Assembly (NCBI RefSeq): GCF_011752065.1
Contig: NZ_JAAIJY010000012.1
Span: forward strand, 1-64,000
DNA: 64,000 nt
From: Actinomyces sp. ZJ308
GTDB lineage: Bacteria > Actinomycetota > Actinomycetes > Actinomycetales > Actinomycetaceae
Direction of reading: 5' to 3'
The position numbers and the translations under genes were made by a program. The notes under the pieces are model-generated. The model was not told where the DNA came from and ran no database searches. It saw only the letters and a program-made list of their open reading frames with translations. Below, one piece after another: positions 54,144-62,971 of this stretch; within the stretch, counting starts at the first letter, position 1, and each line of letters begins with the position of its first letter.

Positions 54144-54992
54144 ATGAGTATTCCGGTGGGACTGTCGACCGCCTGCGTGGTTCCCGGCAGCGTTCCCGAC
54201 ACCTTCGCGATCGCCCAGGAGCTGGGCTACGACGGCGTCGAGGTCATGGTCTGGAGTGAGAAGGCCTCCCAGGACGCCACCCGCCTGGCGGGCCTGGTGG
54301 AGAAGTTCGACCAGCCGGTGCTGGCGGTCCACGCCCCCACGCTGCTGGTGACCCGCGGGGTCTTCGGGGTGGATCCGTGGGACAAGGTGGACCGCTCCAT
54401 CGAGCTGGCCCACTACCTCGAGGCGCCCACGGTGGTGCTTCACCCGCCCTTCTTCTGGCAGACCCGCTACGCGCGCTCCTTCATCGCCGGGGTCGCTCAG
54501 CGTGAGGCCACCACGGGCATCCACCTGGCGGTGGAGAACATGTTCACCTGGAGACCCCGCCACGCCCACTCCACGCGCGACTTCCAGGCCTACTCGCCCA
54601 CGTGGGACCCGGTGGGGCAGGGATACAAGTCGGTGACACTGGACATCTCCCACGCGGCGACCTCCGGCTCCGACGCCCTGGCCATGGCCCGCTCCCTGGG
54701 GCCCACCCTGCGCCACCTGCACCTGACCGACGGCGTGCCCGGGCCCTTGGACGACCACCTGCTGCCCGGCCAGGGCAACCAGGACTGCGTCGGGGTCCTC
54801 AAGCACCTGGTGGCCACCGGCTTCGAGGCCGGTGGGGGACAGGTGGTCGTCGAGGTGACCACCAGGTCCATGACGGCCGCCCAGCGCCTGGAGGGGCTCG
54901 CCAGCGCGCTCGCCTTCGCCCGTGAGCACCTGGAGGGCGGGGAGCCGGCGCACATCCCCGAGCCGACCCGCAGGCGCTACCGCCGCGGCTGA
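54144..54992 (+). CDS. Sugar phosphate isomerase/epimerase (AP endonuclease 2 fold)
   Basis: This 282-aa TIM-barrel protein shows IAQELGYDGVEVMVWSE (about 24-40), TVVLHPPFFWQ, VENMFTWRP with a metal Glu (about 132), VTLDISHAATSGSD with Asp-His (about 165-178), LRHLHLTDG and VVEVTTR. These are xylose isomerase-like metal ligands. The substrate is unknown. It starts 26 nt after the stress-protein gene and is probably co-transcribed. The stop is 8 nt from the convergent CDF stop. Confidence 0.82.
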   Translation: MSIPVGLSTACVVPGSVPDTFAIAQELGYDGVEVMVWSEKASQDATRLAGLVEKFDQPVLAVHAPTLLVTRGVFGVDPWDKVDRSIELAHYLEAPTVVLHPPFFWQTRYARSFIAGVAQREATTGIHLAVENMFTWRPRHAHSTRDFQAYSPTWDPVGQGYKSVTLDISHAATSGSDALAMARSLGPTLRHLHLTDGVPGPLDDHLLPGQGNQDCVGVLKHLVATGFEAGGGQVVVEVTTRSMTAAQRLEGLASALAFAREHLEGGEPAHIPEPTRRRYRRG

Positions 54993-55000
54993 GCCGCGCT

Positions 55001-55993
55001 CTAGCAGTAGGCGGCCTCGTGCTCGAGGTGCGAGACGGGCTCGAGCTGGAGGGTCGCGTGCTGGATCTTGACCGGGAAGTGCTCGGCCACGCAGCCCTGG
55101 AGGTGGTCGAGGATCTCCTCGGTGTGACCGTCGCGCAGGCACTCGTCGCGCACGACGACGTGCGCGGTCAGTACCGGCATCCCTGAGGCGACCGTCCAGG
55201 CGTGCAGGTCGTGAACCTCCTCGACGTGGTCGACGCCGAGCATGTGGGTGCGCACCTGCGCCAGATCCAGCTCCTTGGGCGTGAAGTCCATGAGGACGAC
55301 CAGGGCCGAACGCAGCAGCGCCACCGCCCGGGGCAGGATGAGGACGGCGATGAGGAGGGAGGCCACGGCGTCGGCCCGGGTCCACCCGGTGCGGGCCACC
55401 ACCGCGGCCGCGATGATGACGCCCACCGATCCCAGGGCGTCGTTGAGGACCTCCAGGAAGGCGGCTTTCATATTGAGGTTCTCGCCGTGCCCGTCGCCAC
55501 CACGCCCGCCGGAGAGGACCAGCAGGGCGATGACGTTGGCGGCCAGTCCGATGACGCCCATGACGAGCATGCCGGAGGCCTCGACCCGTGGGGCCACCAG
55601 CAGGTTGTGAACCGCCTTGAAGGCCACGAAGACGCCGACGACGGCGAGCATGCCCGCCTGGAGCGCGGCCCCGATGACCTCGGCCCGGCGCATGCCCCAG
55701 GTGGAGCGGTCCGTGGCCGGCCGCGCGGACAGGTGCGCGGCCGTCAGGGCCATGACCAGGCCGGCGACGTCGGTGAGCATGTGCCCGGCATCGGCCAGCA
55801 GCGCCAGTGATCCGGTCAGCAGTGCCGTGACGATCTCGGCCACCAGGACGGTGGCCGACAGGCACAGGGCGACCAACAGCCGGCCCCGCGAGGCCCCCGC
55901 GCCGTGGTTGTGCGAGTGTCCGTGGGTGTGCTCGTGGGCGTGCTCAGAGGTGGGGGAGTGGTCGTCGTGCTCGTGGCTGTCCGAGGCGCTCAC
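55001..55993 (-). CDS. Cation diffusion facilitator (CzcD-like metal efflux)
   Basis: This 330-aa protein has a His-rich N-terminus (HEHDDHS, EHAHEHTHGHSHNHG, about 7-31), six helices, and the CDF metal sites DAGHMLTDVAGLV (about 68-80) and LEVLNDALGSVGV (about 182-194), both with the HxxxD / DxxxD pattern for Zn. A cytoplasmic C-terminal domain has VHDLHAWTVASGMPVLTAHV. GTG 55993 overlaps the ArsR-type repressor stop. Zn or Cd export is likely. Confidence 0.93.
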   Translation of the reverse strand: MSASDSHEHDDHSPTSEHAHEHTHGHSHNHGAGASRGRLLVALCLSATVLVAEIVTALLTGSLALLADAGHMLTDVAGLVMALTAAHLSARPATDRSTWGMRRAEVIGAALQAGMLAVVGVFVAFKAVHNLLVAPRVEASGMLVMGVIGLAANVIALLVLSGGRGGDGHGENLNMKAAFLEVLNDALGSVGVIIAAAVVARTGWTRADAVASLLIAVLILPRAVALLRSALVVLMDFTPKELDLAQVRTHMLGVDHVEEVHDLHAWTVASGMPVLTAHVVVRDECLRDGHTEEILDHLQGCVAEHFPVKIQHATLQLEPVSHLEHEAAYC

Positions 55994-56388
55994 AGCGGCT
56001 CCTTGTCCCGGCCGTCCCGGCCGTCCTGGCCCGAGGGGCCTGAGGAGTCGGAGGCGATGATGGCGGACAGTGACTCGGCCGCGGCCAGGACCTGCTCAAT
56101 GGCCTCGGGATTCTCGATCCGGCTGACGTTGGCCCGCCCGTGGGAGTGGCTGGAGATGAGACCGGCGCTGCGCAGGATCGCCAGGTGCTGGGAGACGGTC
56201 GACTGGGCCAGGCCCAGGTGCTCGGTCAGCTCCACCACCCGGTGCTCGCCGCCGTGAAGGTGGCGCAGGATCGCCAGACGGGTGGCGTCCCCCAGGACAT
56301 CGAGCAGGGAGGCCACGGTGGAGGCCTCGTGCACGGCGCCATGATCCTGGGATCGGTCCTCGGGGAGCAGTCCATGTTTCATCGTCAT
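55990..56388 (-). CDS. ArsR/SmtB-family metal-responsive repressor
   Basis: This 132-aa regulator has a winged helix: LGDATRLAILRHLHGGEHRV (about 30-49), ELTEHLGLAQSTVSQHLAIL (about 53-72), RSAGLISSHSHGRANVSRI. The C-terminal helix lacks a clear DxHxxxxH pair, and the N-terminus has few Cys, so the metal site type is unclear. TAGCAT (56395-56400) ends 6 nt before ATG 56388 (leaderless); a second ATG at 56382 is possible. It is coupled to the CDF exporter it presumably represses. Confidence 0.88.
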   Translation of the reverse strand: MTMKHGLLPEDRSQDHGAVHEASTVASLLDVLGDATRLAILRHLHGGEHRVVELTEHLGLAQSTVSQHLAILRSAGLISSHSHGRANVSRIENPEAIEQVLAAAESLSAIIASDSSGPSGQDGRDGRDKEPL

Positions 56389-56463
56389 GCGACGATGCTA
56401 TTCGCAAATGCCGATGATGTGCAAGGGAGAGCTGATCCACCGACCTGAGGGCCGCCCCATGTG

Positions 56464-56506
56464 ACGGGCCGGGTCGGCTGCCACCGCGGCAGCCGACCCG
56501 GCCCGT
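56464..56506 (-). terminator. Terminator downstream of the M24 peptidase gene
   Basis: ACGGGCCGGGTCGGCTGCC (56464-56482) and its exact complement (56488-56506) form a 19-bp stem with a 5-base loop, 28 nt past the peptidase stop. Confidence 0.82.
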
Positions 56507-56533
56507 GCGAGCACGTCCCAGGGGCGGGCAGGC

Positions 56534-58168
56534 TCAGGCGATGAGGCCGCTCACCCAGGCCTCGACCTCCTCCACGGTGCGGGGCACGTCCTGGGTCAGC
56601 CGCTCCACACCGCCGTCCTCGCGCACGACGACGTCGTCCTCGATGCGTACGCCGGTGCCGCGCATCTCGGCGGGCACGAGCAGGTCGTCCTCACGGAAGT
56701 ACAGGCCCGGCTCGATGGTGAAGCACATGCCGGGCCTGAGCTCGGCGTCCATGTACATCTCGCGGCGCGCCTGGGCGCAGTCGTGGACGTCCAGGCCCAG
56801 GTGGTGACTGGTGCCGTGGACCATCCAGCGCCGGTGGAACTGGCCCTCGGGCGCCAGCGAGTCGGCGGCGCTCACCCCCTCGGGCAGCATCCCCCACTCC
56901 TCCAGGCGGGCGGCGATCACCTCCATGGCGGCCGCGTGGACGTCCTTGAAGCGGCATCCCGGCGTACCCGCCCGGGCGAAGGCGGCGTCGGCGGCATCGA
57001 GCACCGCCTGGTAGATCCTGCGCTGGGCCTCGGTGAAGCGGCCGTCGACCGGAATCGTGCGGGTGACGTCGGCGGTGTAGAGGGAGTCGACCTCCACACC
57101 GGCGTCGACCAGGACCAGCTGGCCGGGCTCGACGGCGCCGTCGTTGTTGATCCAGTGCAGGGTGTTGGCGTGGTCGCCGGCCGCGGCGATCGTGTCGTAG
57201 CCCAGGCCGTTGCCCTCCTCCCGGGCCTTGGCCCCGAAGGCCCCCTCCAGGACCCGCTCGCCGCGCCAGTGGCCGCGGGCCCGCGGGATGGAGCGGATGA
57301 GGTCGTCGAAGCCCTCCTTGGTGGCGGCCACGGCGGCGCGCAGCTGGTCGATCTCCCAGGGGTCCTTGATCAGGCGCAGCTCGCTGGTGGCCTCGGCCAG
57401 GCCGGCATCGACCTCGGCGGCGGCCTCGCCGGTCTCCAGCCCGACCTTCTGGCGGGTGCTGGTCACCAGCGCGGTGACCGCCTCATCGGCCTCGGCGACG
57501 ACGCGCAGCCGGACCGCGCCGGGACCGGCGTCCTTGGCCAGGGCATCGGACAGGGAGTCGATATGGACGCAGCGCATACCGGTGGCCGACTCGACCTCCT
57601 CCAAGGACGGGCGCACCCCCACCCACAGCTCACCGTAGCGGGGGTCCCCGTAGAACTCCCGGCTGGAGCGCGAGGCTCGGGGGCGGAAGTAGAGGACCGC
57701 CTCATGGGTCGGGGCGGCATCGCCCGGGTCCGCCGAGGAGTCCGGGGCGCCCGTCTCCGGGACGGGTGGGGTGAGGGGCTCCAGGACGAGGACGGCGTCG
57801 GGCTCGAAGTCCGTACCGGTCCCCGCCAGGTGGGCGAAGGCGCTGTGCGGCCGGAAGCGGTAGTCGCAGTCGTTGTTGCGCACCTTGAGCGCCCCTGCGG
57901 GCAGCACCAGGCGCTCGCCGGGGAAGAGCCGCCCGAGGGCCTCCCGACGGGCCGCCGCCCACGGAGCCGCCTCGCTGCGGGAGGGCAGAGCCTCGGGGCG
58001 AGGCCCCCAGCCCGAGCCGATGAAGTCCCTGAAGGCCTGGTTGTCGGGTTGGCGGGACCGGTTGGACCCGCGCGCCGCCAGGGACTGGGGGGCCTCCTGC
58101 GCGGGGTCTGACGCGGACGAGGAGGCGTGGTCTGACGGGGCGCCGTCTGCGGGGGAAGTCGATGTCAT
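56534..58168 (-). CDS. pepP: Xaa-Pro aminopeptidase (M24B, PepP-like)
   Basis: This 544-aa metallopeptidase removes N-terminal residues before proline. An N-terminal AMP_N domain (about 70-250) with NNDCDYRFRPHSAFAHLAG is followed by the pita-bread domain with ligands in LVLVDAGVEVDSLYTADVTRT (two Asp, about 351-371), GTSHHLGLDVHD (His, about 445), FTIEPGLYF (Glu) and GVRIEDDVVV (Glu). The first 40 residues are Ser/Ala-rich and likely disordered. GATGAT (58175-58180) could be a leaderless -10 box. Confidence 0.92.
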   Translation of the reverse strand: MTSTSPADGAPSDHASSSASDPAQEAPQSLAARGSNRSRQPDNQAFRDFIGSGWGPRPEALPSRSEAAPWAAARREALGRLFPGERLVLPAGALKVRNNDCDYRFRPHSAFAHLAGTGTDFEPDAVLVLEPLTPPVPETGAPDSSADPGDAAPTHEAVLYFRPRASRSSREFYGDPRYGELWVGVRPSLEEVESATGMRCVHIDSLSDALAKDAGPGAVRLRVVAEADEAVTALVTSTRQKVGLETGEAAAEVDAGLAEATSELRLIKDPWEIDQLRAAVAATKEGFDDLIRSIPRARGHWRGERVLEGAFGAKAREEGNGLGYDTIAAAGDHANTLHWINNDGAVEPGQLVLVDAGVEVDSLYTADVTRTIPVDGRFTEAQRRIYQAVLDAADAAFARAGTPGCRFKDVHAAAMEVIAARLEEWGMLPEGVSAADSLAPEGQFHRRWMVHGTSHHLGLDVHDCAQARREMYMDAELRPGMCFTIEPGLYFREDDLLVPAEMRGTGVRIEDDVVVREDGGVERLTQDVPRTVEEVEAWVSGLIA

Positions 58169-58251
58169 AGGGGCATCATCTCACCGTCGAGCCGTCGTCG
58201 GGGTGCTGCAGCAACGGCTGAGGGACCTCGGCCCGCGGCGGTCCAGGGGCC

Positions 58252-59373
58252 TCAGCCCCGTTCGTCGGCCGGGAAGCGCACCCCCACCTGGCGGCGGGCC
58301 TCCTCCAGGACCCTGACCGCGGCCACCGAGTGCTCCAGGGGGTGCAGCTCGGACTCCCTCGCTCCGGCGCGCACCAGGCGGCACACCTCGGCCAGCTCGT
58401 AGGCGAGCTGATGGCCGGGCAGCTGAGCGCCGCGCTCGACCGACAGGTCCTCGCGCGCTCCCTCGTCCGAGCTCCTGCTCGCGGCCGGACCGCGCAGCTC
58501 GATGCGCCGGGGCCACTGGCAGTCGTCAATACTCAGCACGTCCTGGTCCGAGGCGAAGGTCGACTCCGTCCCCGGAGAGGTCTTGGAGTGCAGGCAGATG
58601 ACCTCCAGCCCGGCGTGCTCGCCGGAGTCGTAGGACAGGATGACCGTGCCCCGTACGTCGGCGCCGGAGTCCAGCAGCTCCCCCGTGGCCGTCACCCGGT
58701 CCGGCTCCCCGAAGAGGCGGATGGCCAGGCTGACCGGGTAGATGCCCAGGTCCATGAGGGAGCCTCCGCCCAGGGCCGGGTCGAAGGCCGGAGGCAGGGA
58801 CCCGGCCCGGTAGGCCTCCATCCGGGAGGAGAACTGCTCCTTGGACAGCAGTGCCCGGTGCAGCCGCCCCAGCCTCGGCAGCGTCTCGCGCACCCGTGCC
58901 ACACCCGGCTCGAAGGCGGACAGCCACCCCTCCATGAGGAAGCGGTCGGCCCTCCCGGCCGCCTCCACCATCGCCTCGGCCTGCGCGAGGGTCAGGGCGA
59001 AGGGCTTCTCCACCAGCACGTGGAAACCGGCCTCCAGCGCCGCGATCGCCTGGCTCGCGTGCAAGGAGTTGGGGGAGCCCACGTAGACGACGTCGATCGG
59101 CGCCTCGGAGCCGGATCCGTGGGCCGCGAGCATCTCCTCCAAGGAGGCGTAGGCGTGAGGGACCGCGTGCCCCTCGGCGAAGGCGGCGGCGCGCTCGCGG
59201 CGTGCGGAGGTGACAGCGACGATCCGTGCGGCCGGCTCCCGGGAGACCGCCTCGGCGAACCATCCGGCGATGAAACCGGCCCCGATCAGCCCGAAGCGGA
59301 CCGGTGCGTCGTCGGCGTCCTCGGTATGCGGTGCGGTACTCGTGCTGCGGATACTGCGGCTCGGTTCACTCAT
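58252..59373 (-). CDS. Gfo/Idh/MocA-family oxidoreductase
   Basis: This 373-aa protein has the Rossmann entry RFGLIGAGFIAGWFAEAVSR (about 26-45), then VDVVYVGSPNSLHASQAIAA (about 92-111) and VLVEKPFALTLAQAEAMVEA, with the catalytic-site Lys of EKP. A C-terminal Gfo/Idh beta domain follows (GGGSLMDLGIYPVSLAI). The sugar or polyol substrate is unknown. I chose ATG 59373: CAGACT (59381-59386) ends 7 nt before it. It is divergent from the PHP gene; their starts are 50 nt apart. Confidence 0.88.
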   Translation of the reverse strand: MSEPSRSIRSTSTAPHTEDADDAPVRFGLIGAGFIAGWFAEAVSREPAARIVAVTSARRERAAAFAEGHAVPHAYASLEEMLAAHGSGSEAPIDVVYVGSPNSLHASQAIAALEAGFHVLVEKPFALTLAQAEAMVEAAGRADRFLMEGWLSAFEPGVARVRETLPRLGRLHRALLSKEQFSSRMEAYRAGSLPPAFDPALGGGSLMDLGIYPVSLAIRLFGEPDRVTATGELLDSGADVRGTVILSYDSGEHAGLEVICLHSKTSPGTESTFASDQDVLSIDDCQWPRRIELRGPAASRSSDEGAREDLSVERGAQLPGHQLAYELAEVCRLVRAGARESELHPLEHSVAAVRVLEEARRQVGVRFPADERG

Positions 59374-59423
59374 GCCGTCCAGTCTGTCACGCCTCCCTTC
59401 TCGCGCATCCCTACACTGTCCCG

Positions 59424-60269
59424 GTGCGTATCGACCCCCACACCCACTCGTCCTGCTCCGACGGCACGGACTCACCCGCCGGGCTCATGGCCCAGGCGGC
59501 CGGAGCCGGACTCGACGTCGTCGGACTGACCGATCACGACACGACTGCCGGCTGGGACGAGGCGGCCTCGGCCGTACCGGTCACCGGCGTCGCCCTCCTG
59601 CGCGGCACCGAGATCTCCTGCGCCGCCGGCGGCATCACCCTCCACCTGCTGTCCTACCTGCACCGTGGCGACGACCCCGCCCTGAACGAGGCCTTCGCCC
59701 GTGCCCGCTCCTCCCGGGACACCCGCGCCCAGCGGATGGTCGAACGCCTCAGCGAGGACTACCCGATCACCTGGGAGGACGTCGTCGCCCACTCCTCCGG
59801 CTCCCACACGATCGGCAGGCCCCACATCGCCGACGCCCTCGTTGCGGCCGGGTCCTTCCCCGACCGCAACGAGGCCTTCGCCGGACCGCTGGCCACCGAC
59901 TCCCCCTACTACGTCATTCACTGGGCGCTGGACCCGGTCGAGGCCTGTCTGCTGGTGCGGGAAGCCGGCGGGGTTCCGGTGGCGGCCCACCCGCGCGCCT
60001 CCTCGCGCCAGCGCTACCTCGTGCCCGACGAGGTCTTCGCCGAGATGGCCGAGGCCGGGCTGGCCGCCCTGGAGGTCGACCACCGCGACCAGGGCCCCGA
60101 GCAGCGCGAGCAGGTCCGCCTCCTGGCTCAGCGCCTGGGCCTGGGGCTGTCGGGGGCCTCGGACTACCACGGCGCCGGCAAGCCCAACCGCCTGGGGGAG
60201 AACCTCATGTCACCGGAGCTTCTGGAGCGGATCGTCGACGAGGGCGCCCTCGGCCTCGTCACGCCCTGA
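59424..60269 (+). CDS. PHP-domain phosphoesterase
   Basis: This 281-aa protein starts MRIDPHTHSSCSDGTDSPAG, the first PHP metal motif (HxH). It continues with VVGLTDHDTTAGWDEA (about 36-51), LLRGTEISC (Glu), HTIGRPHIADAL, VAAHPRASSR (His) and GASDYHGAGKPN (Asp-His) in normal order. Relatives include TrpH/YciV-type nucleotide phosphatases or 3'-5' exonucleases. GTG 59424 is chosen from TACACT (59412-59417), 6 nt upstream, and from homology to the start. It runs 31 nt ahead of marC. Confidence 0.9.
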   Translation: MRIDPHTHSSCSDGTDSPAGLMAQAAGAGLDVVGLTDHDTTAGWDEAASAVPVTGVALLRGTEISCAAGGITLHLLSYLHRGDDPALNEAFARARSSRDTRAQRMVERLSEDYPITWEDVVAHSSGSHTIGRPHIADALVAAGSFPDRNEAFAGPLATDSPYYVIHWALDPVEACLLVREAGGVPVAAHPRASSRQRYLVPDEVFAEMAEAGLAALEVDHRDQGPEQREQVRLLAQRLGLGLSGASDYHGAGKPNRLGENLMSPELLERIVDEGALGLVTP

Positions 60270-60300
60270 CTCCTGGCGACTCCGGTGATAGAAAGCCATC

Positions 60301-60939
60301 ATGCTGCAGTCCGTCTTCGAGCCCACGGTCTTCGCCACGACCTTCATGACGCTCCTGGTCATCCAGGACCCTCTGGGGGCCATCCCGATCTTCCTATCGC
60401 TGACCTCGCGGCAGAACCGGGCTGAGCGCGCCGCCTCCGCCCGCCAGGCCACGGTCGTCTCCTTCGGCGTCATCCTGCTCTTCGCGGTCTTCGGCCGCTA
60501 CATCCTGAAGTTCCTGGGCATCTCGGTGCCGGCTCTCCAGGTGGCCGGCGGACTGCTCCTGCTCCTGGTGGCCCTTGAGCTGCTGACCGACAAGGCCGAT
60601 GAGAGCCCCGACCCCGACGCCGTCACCTCCAACGCCGCCCTCGTCCCCCTGGGCACGCCTCTGCTGGCCGGCCCCGGGGCGATCGTGGCGGCGATGGTCG
60701 CCGTGGACGCCACCGGTGGCGGCCTGGCCGGATGGGTCTCCGTGACGGCGGCGATCATCGGCACGCACGTCGTCGTCTGGATCGCGCTGCGCTTCTCCCT
60801 GGGCCTCAACCGGGTGCTGGGTACCTCCGGCATCCGGATCCTCACCCGGGTCATGGGGCTGCTCCTGGCGGCGATCGCCGTCCAGATCATGGCCGACGGC
60901 GTCTTCGCCTTCCTGGAGACCCGCCTCCAGCCCGAGTGA
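60301..60939 (+). CDS. MarC-family membrane protein
   Basis: This 212-aa protein has six helices, including FATTFMTLLVIQDPLGAIPI (about 11-30), VVSFGVILLFAVFGRYILKF and VAGGLLLLLVALELL, with the MarC motif DPLGAIPIFLSLT. A link to multiple antibiotic resistance, implied by the name, is not supported for the family. The start is ATG 60301 without a clear ribosome binding site. Function unknown. It converges on the helicase gene 38 nt away. Confidence 0.88.
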   Translation: MLQSVFEPTVFATTFMTLLVIQDPLGAIPIFLSLTSRQNRAERAASARQATVVSFGVILLFAVFGRYILKFLGISVPALQVAGGLLLLLVALELLTDKADESPDPDAVTSNAALVPLGTPLLAGPGAIVAAMVAVDATGGGLAGWVSVTAAIIGTHVVVWIALRFSLGLNRVLGTSGIRILTRVMGLLLAAIAVQIMADGVFAFLETRLQPE

Positions 60940-60977
60940 GACCCGGGTCGGTCAGGTGAGTTCCGGGTGAGTAGAGA

Positions 60978-62666
60978 TCACTCGCCGGCGGCCCCGTCAG
61001 TCGGCCCGCCAATGGGACGGCCGCCGCGAGTGCGCTTGCGGGTGCGCTTGCGCCGGGGCTTCGCCTCGCCGTCGGCCGAGCGCCGGGAGCGCGAGCGCTC
61101 GCCGCGCTTGGTGTCCCTGCCGCCGTGGCCCCGTCGGCCGCGGTCGTCGCGTCCACCGCGACCGTCCTGCCGGCCGGACTGCTTGCGACCGCGCCTGCCG
61201 GTCTCGCCCAGGTCCTCGATCTCCTCGGCGTCCAGGCCCTCCAGGGTGCGCTTGTGGCGGGGAAGGCGGCCGGTGACCTTCTCGGGGATCGACAGGTCGG
61301 TGAAGAGGTGCTCGCTGGTGTGGTAGGTCTCCACCGGCTCCTCGATGGGCAGGCCCAGGGCCTTGGCGATGATCCGCCAGCGCTGCACGTCGTCCCAGTC
61401 CACGAAGGTGACCGCTGTGCCGGAGTTGCCGGCGCGACCGGTGCGTCCGATGCGGTGGACGTAGATCTTCTCGTCCTCAGGGCACTGGTAGTTGATGACA
61501 TGGGTGACGTCGTCGACGTCGATTCCGCGGGCGGCCACGTCGGTGGCCACGAGTACGTCCACCTTGCCGTTGCGGAAGGCGCGCAGGGCCTGCTCCCGCG
61601 CCCCCTGACCGAGGTCGCCGTGGAGGGCGGCGGTGGCGAAGCCGCGCGCGCGCAGGTCGTCGGCCACCCGGGCCGCCGTGCGCTTGGTGCGCGCGAAGAT
61701 GATGGTGCGTCCGCGTCCCTCGGCCTGCAGGATCCGGGCGACGACCTCCACCTTGTTCATCGAGTGGGTGCGGTAGACGACCTGCTGAACGGTCTGCACG
61801 GTCATGCCCTCATCACCCGGGTCCTGGGCACGGATGTGGGTGGGGCGGGTCATGTAACGGCGTGCCAGGGCGACCACGGCGCCGGGCATCGTGGCGCTGA
61901 ACAGCATCGTGTGCCGGTCGGCGCGGGTGCGGGACAGGATCTTCTCCACGTCAGGCAGGAAGCCCAGGTCCAGCATCTCGTCGGCCTCGTCCAGGACGAC
62001 GGTGGTCACGTGGGCCAGGTCCAGCACGCCGCGGTCCATGAGGTCGATGAGACGACCGGGTGTTCCCACCACGACCTCGGCGCCCCGCTCGAGGTCCTCG
62101 ATCTGGGGCTCGTAGGCGCGCCCGCCGTAGACCTGGACGATGCGCACGGTGCGCTTGGCGGCGGCGGTTGCCAGCTCCTCGGCGACCTGCTTGGCGAGCT
62201 CTCGGGTGGGCAGGATGACCAGGCCCTGCGGGCTGCCGGAGGCGGGGTCCTCGTCCCATCCCTCCTCCCCGGGACCCAGGGTGTCCATGAGCAGGGGGAT
62301 GCCGAAGCCCAGGGTCTTGCCGGTGCCGGTCTTGGCCTGGCCGATGATGTCCTGGCCCTCCAGGGCCACCGGCAGGGTGAGGGCCTGGATGGGGAAGGGG
62401 TGGGTGATGCCCTTGGCGGCCAGGGCCTCGCAGATCTCCGGCTCGACGCCGAAGTCGGCGAAGGTTCTGCGGGTCAGGTCGACCTGGTCGCCCTCGTCGG
62501 TGATGTCGGGAGTGGCCTCGTCCAGGACGGGGGCGTGGGCGCCGGCCGTCTCGATGATCCCTGAGGTGGAGGCGTCGGTGGAGTCGGTGGCGTTGGTGGT
62601 GGTCTGCTCGTCTGTGGAGTTGTTGGCGGGCTCGACGGCGTCGGCCCCGTGCTGCTCGTTGCTCAC
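60978..62666 (-). CDS. DEAD-box RNA helicase
   Basis: This 562-aa ATP-dependent RNA helicase has an N-terminal acidic Thr/Asp tail (about 1-65), the Q motif FADFGVEPEICEALAAKGIT and FPIQ, motif I AKTGTGKT (about 110-117), Ia PTRELAKQ, II VLDEADEM, III SATMPG, and in the C-terminal core VLVATDVAARGIDV and VI HRIGRTGRAG. A basic Arg/Gly/Asp tail (about 495-562) should bind RNA. GTG 62666 follows AAGGAACC; an ATG at 62726 lacks a ribosome binding site. Such proteins aid ribosome assembly and cold adaptation. Confidence 0.93.
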   Translation of the reverse strand: MSNEQHGADAVEPANNSTDEQTTTNATDSTDASTSGIIETAGAHAPVLDEATPDITDEGDQVDLTRRTFADFGVEPEICEALAAKGITHPFPIQALTLPVALEGQDIIGQAKTGTGKTLGFGIPLLMDTLGPGEEGWDEDPASGSPQGLVILPTRELAKQVAEELATAAAKRTVRIVQVYGGRAYEPQIEDLERGAEVVVGTPGRLIDLMDRGVLDLAHVTTVVLDEADEMLDLGFLPDVEKILSRTRADRHTMLFSATMPGAVVALARRYMTRPTHIRAQDPGDEGMTVQTVQQVVYRTHSMNKVEVVARILQAEGRGRTIIFARTKRTAARVADDLRARGFATAALHGDLGQGAREQALRAFRNGKVDVLVATDVAARGIDVDDVTHVINYQCPEDEKIYVHRIGRTGRAGNSGTAVTFVDWDDVQRWRIIAKALGLPIEEPVETYHTSEHLFTDLSIPEKVTGRLPRHKRTLEGLDAEEIEDLGETGRRGRKQSGRQDGRGGRDDRGRRGHGGRDTKRGERSRSRRSADGEAKPRRKRTRKRTRGGRPIGGPTDGAAGE

Positions 62667-62971
62667 GAGGTTCCTTGTCTTCTGGTCAGGTTGATCCGGT
62701 CCGGCGCGGCTGTCGCTCGCGCGCACGGCTCATGTGCGCTGCGTGGGCGGTGGCGCCGTCGGGTGTGGCAGCCGATCGCGAGTCATATCTGAGTCCATCT
62801 GACGACCGGGCAACCGTGGACGCCGTCAGCGTAGCGGGAAAACGTCGCGATGGCGCCCCCCGGTGAGGAAACGTGCCGCGGCGTGTCTGATGTCACTGTG
62901 TCGGTCAGTGGCTTGTGCGCGGATGGTTCGTGGTTGGTTCGTGCGTGCAAGGACCCGGCTACGATGGGGCC
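62667..62971. other. 305-nt divergent region, helicase / ferritin-like gene
   Basis: No gene is supported. On the minus strand TACGCT (62829-62834) is a candidate -10 box for the helicase, which would give a long leader of about 160 nt; long structured leaders are common for cold-response helicases. On the plus strand TACGAT (62960-62965) lies 6 nt before the ferritin-like gene. TTCGTG-type direct repeats occur at 62925-62943. Confidence 0.45.

Noticed and set aside
54993-55000. Search for a terminator between the convergent TIM-barrel and CDF genes
   Set aside because: Only 8 nt separate the stops and no hairpin stands out; termination must occur inside the opposing gene.
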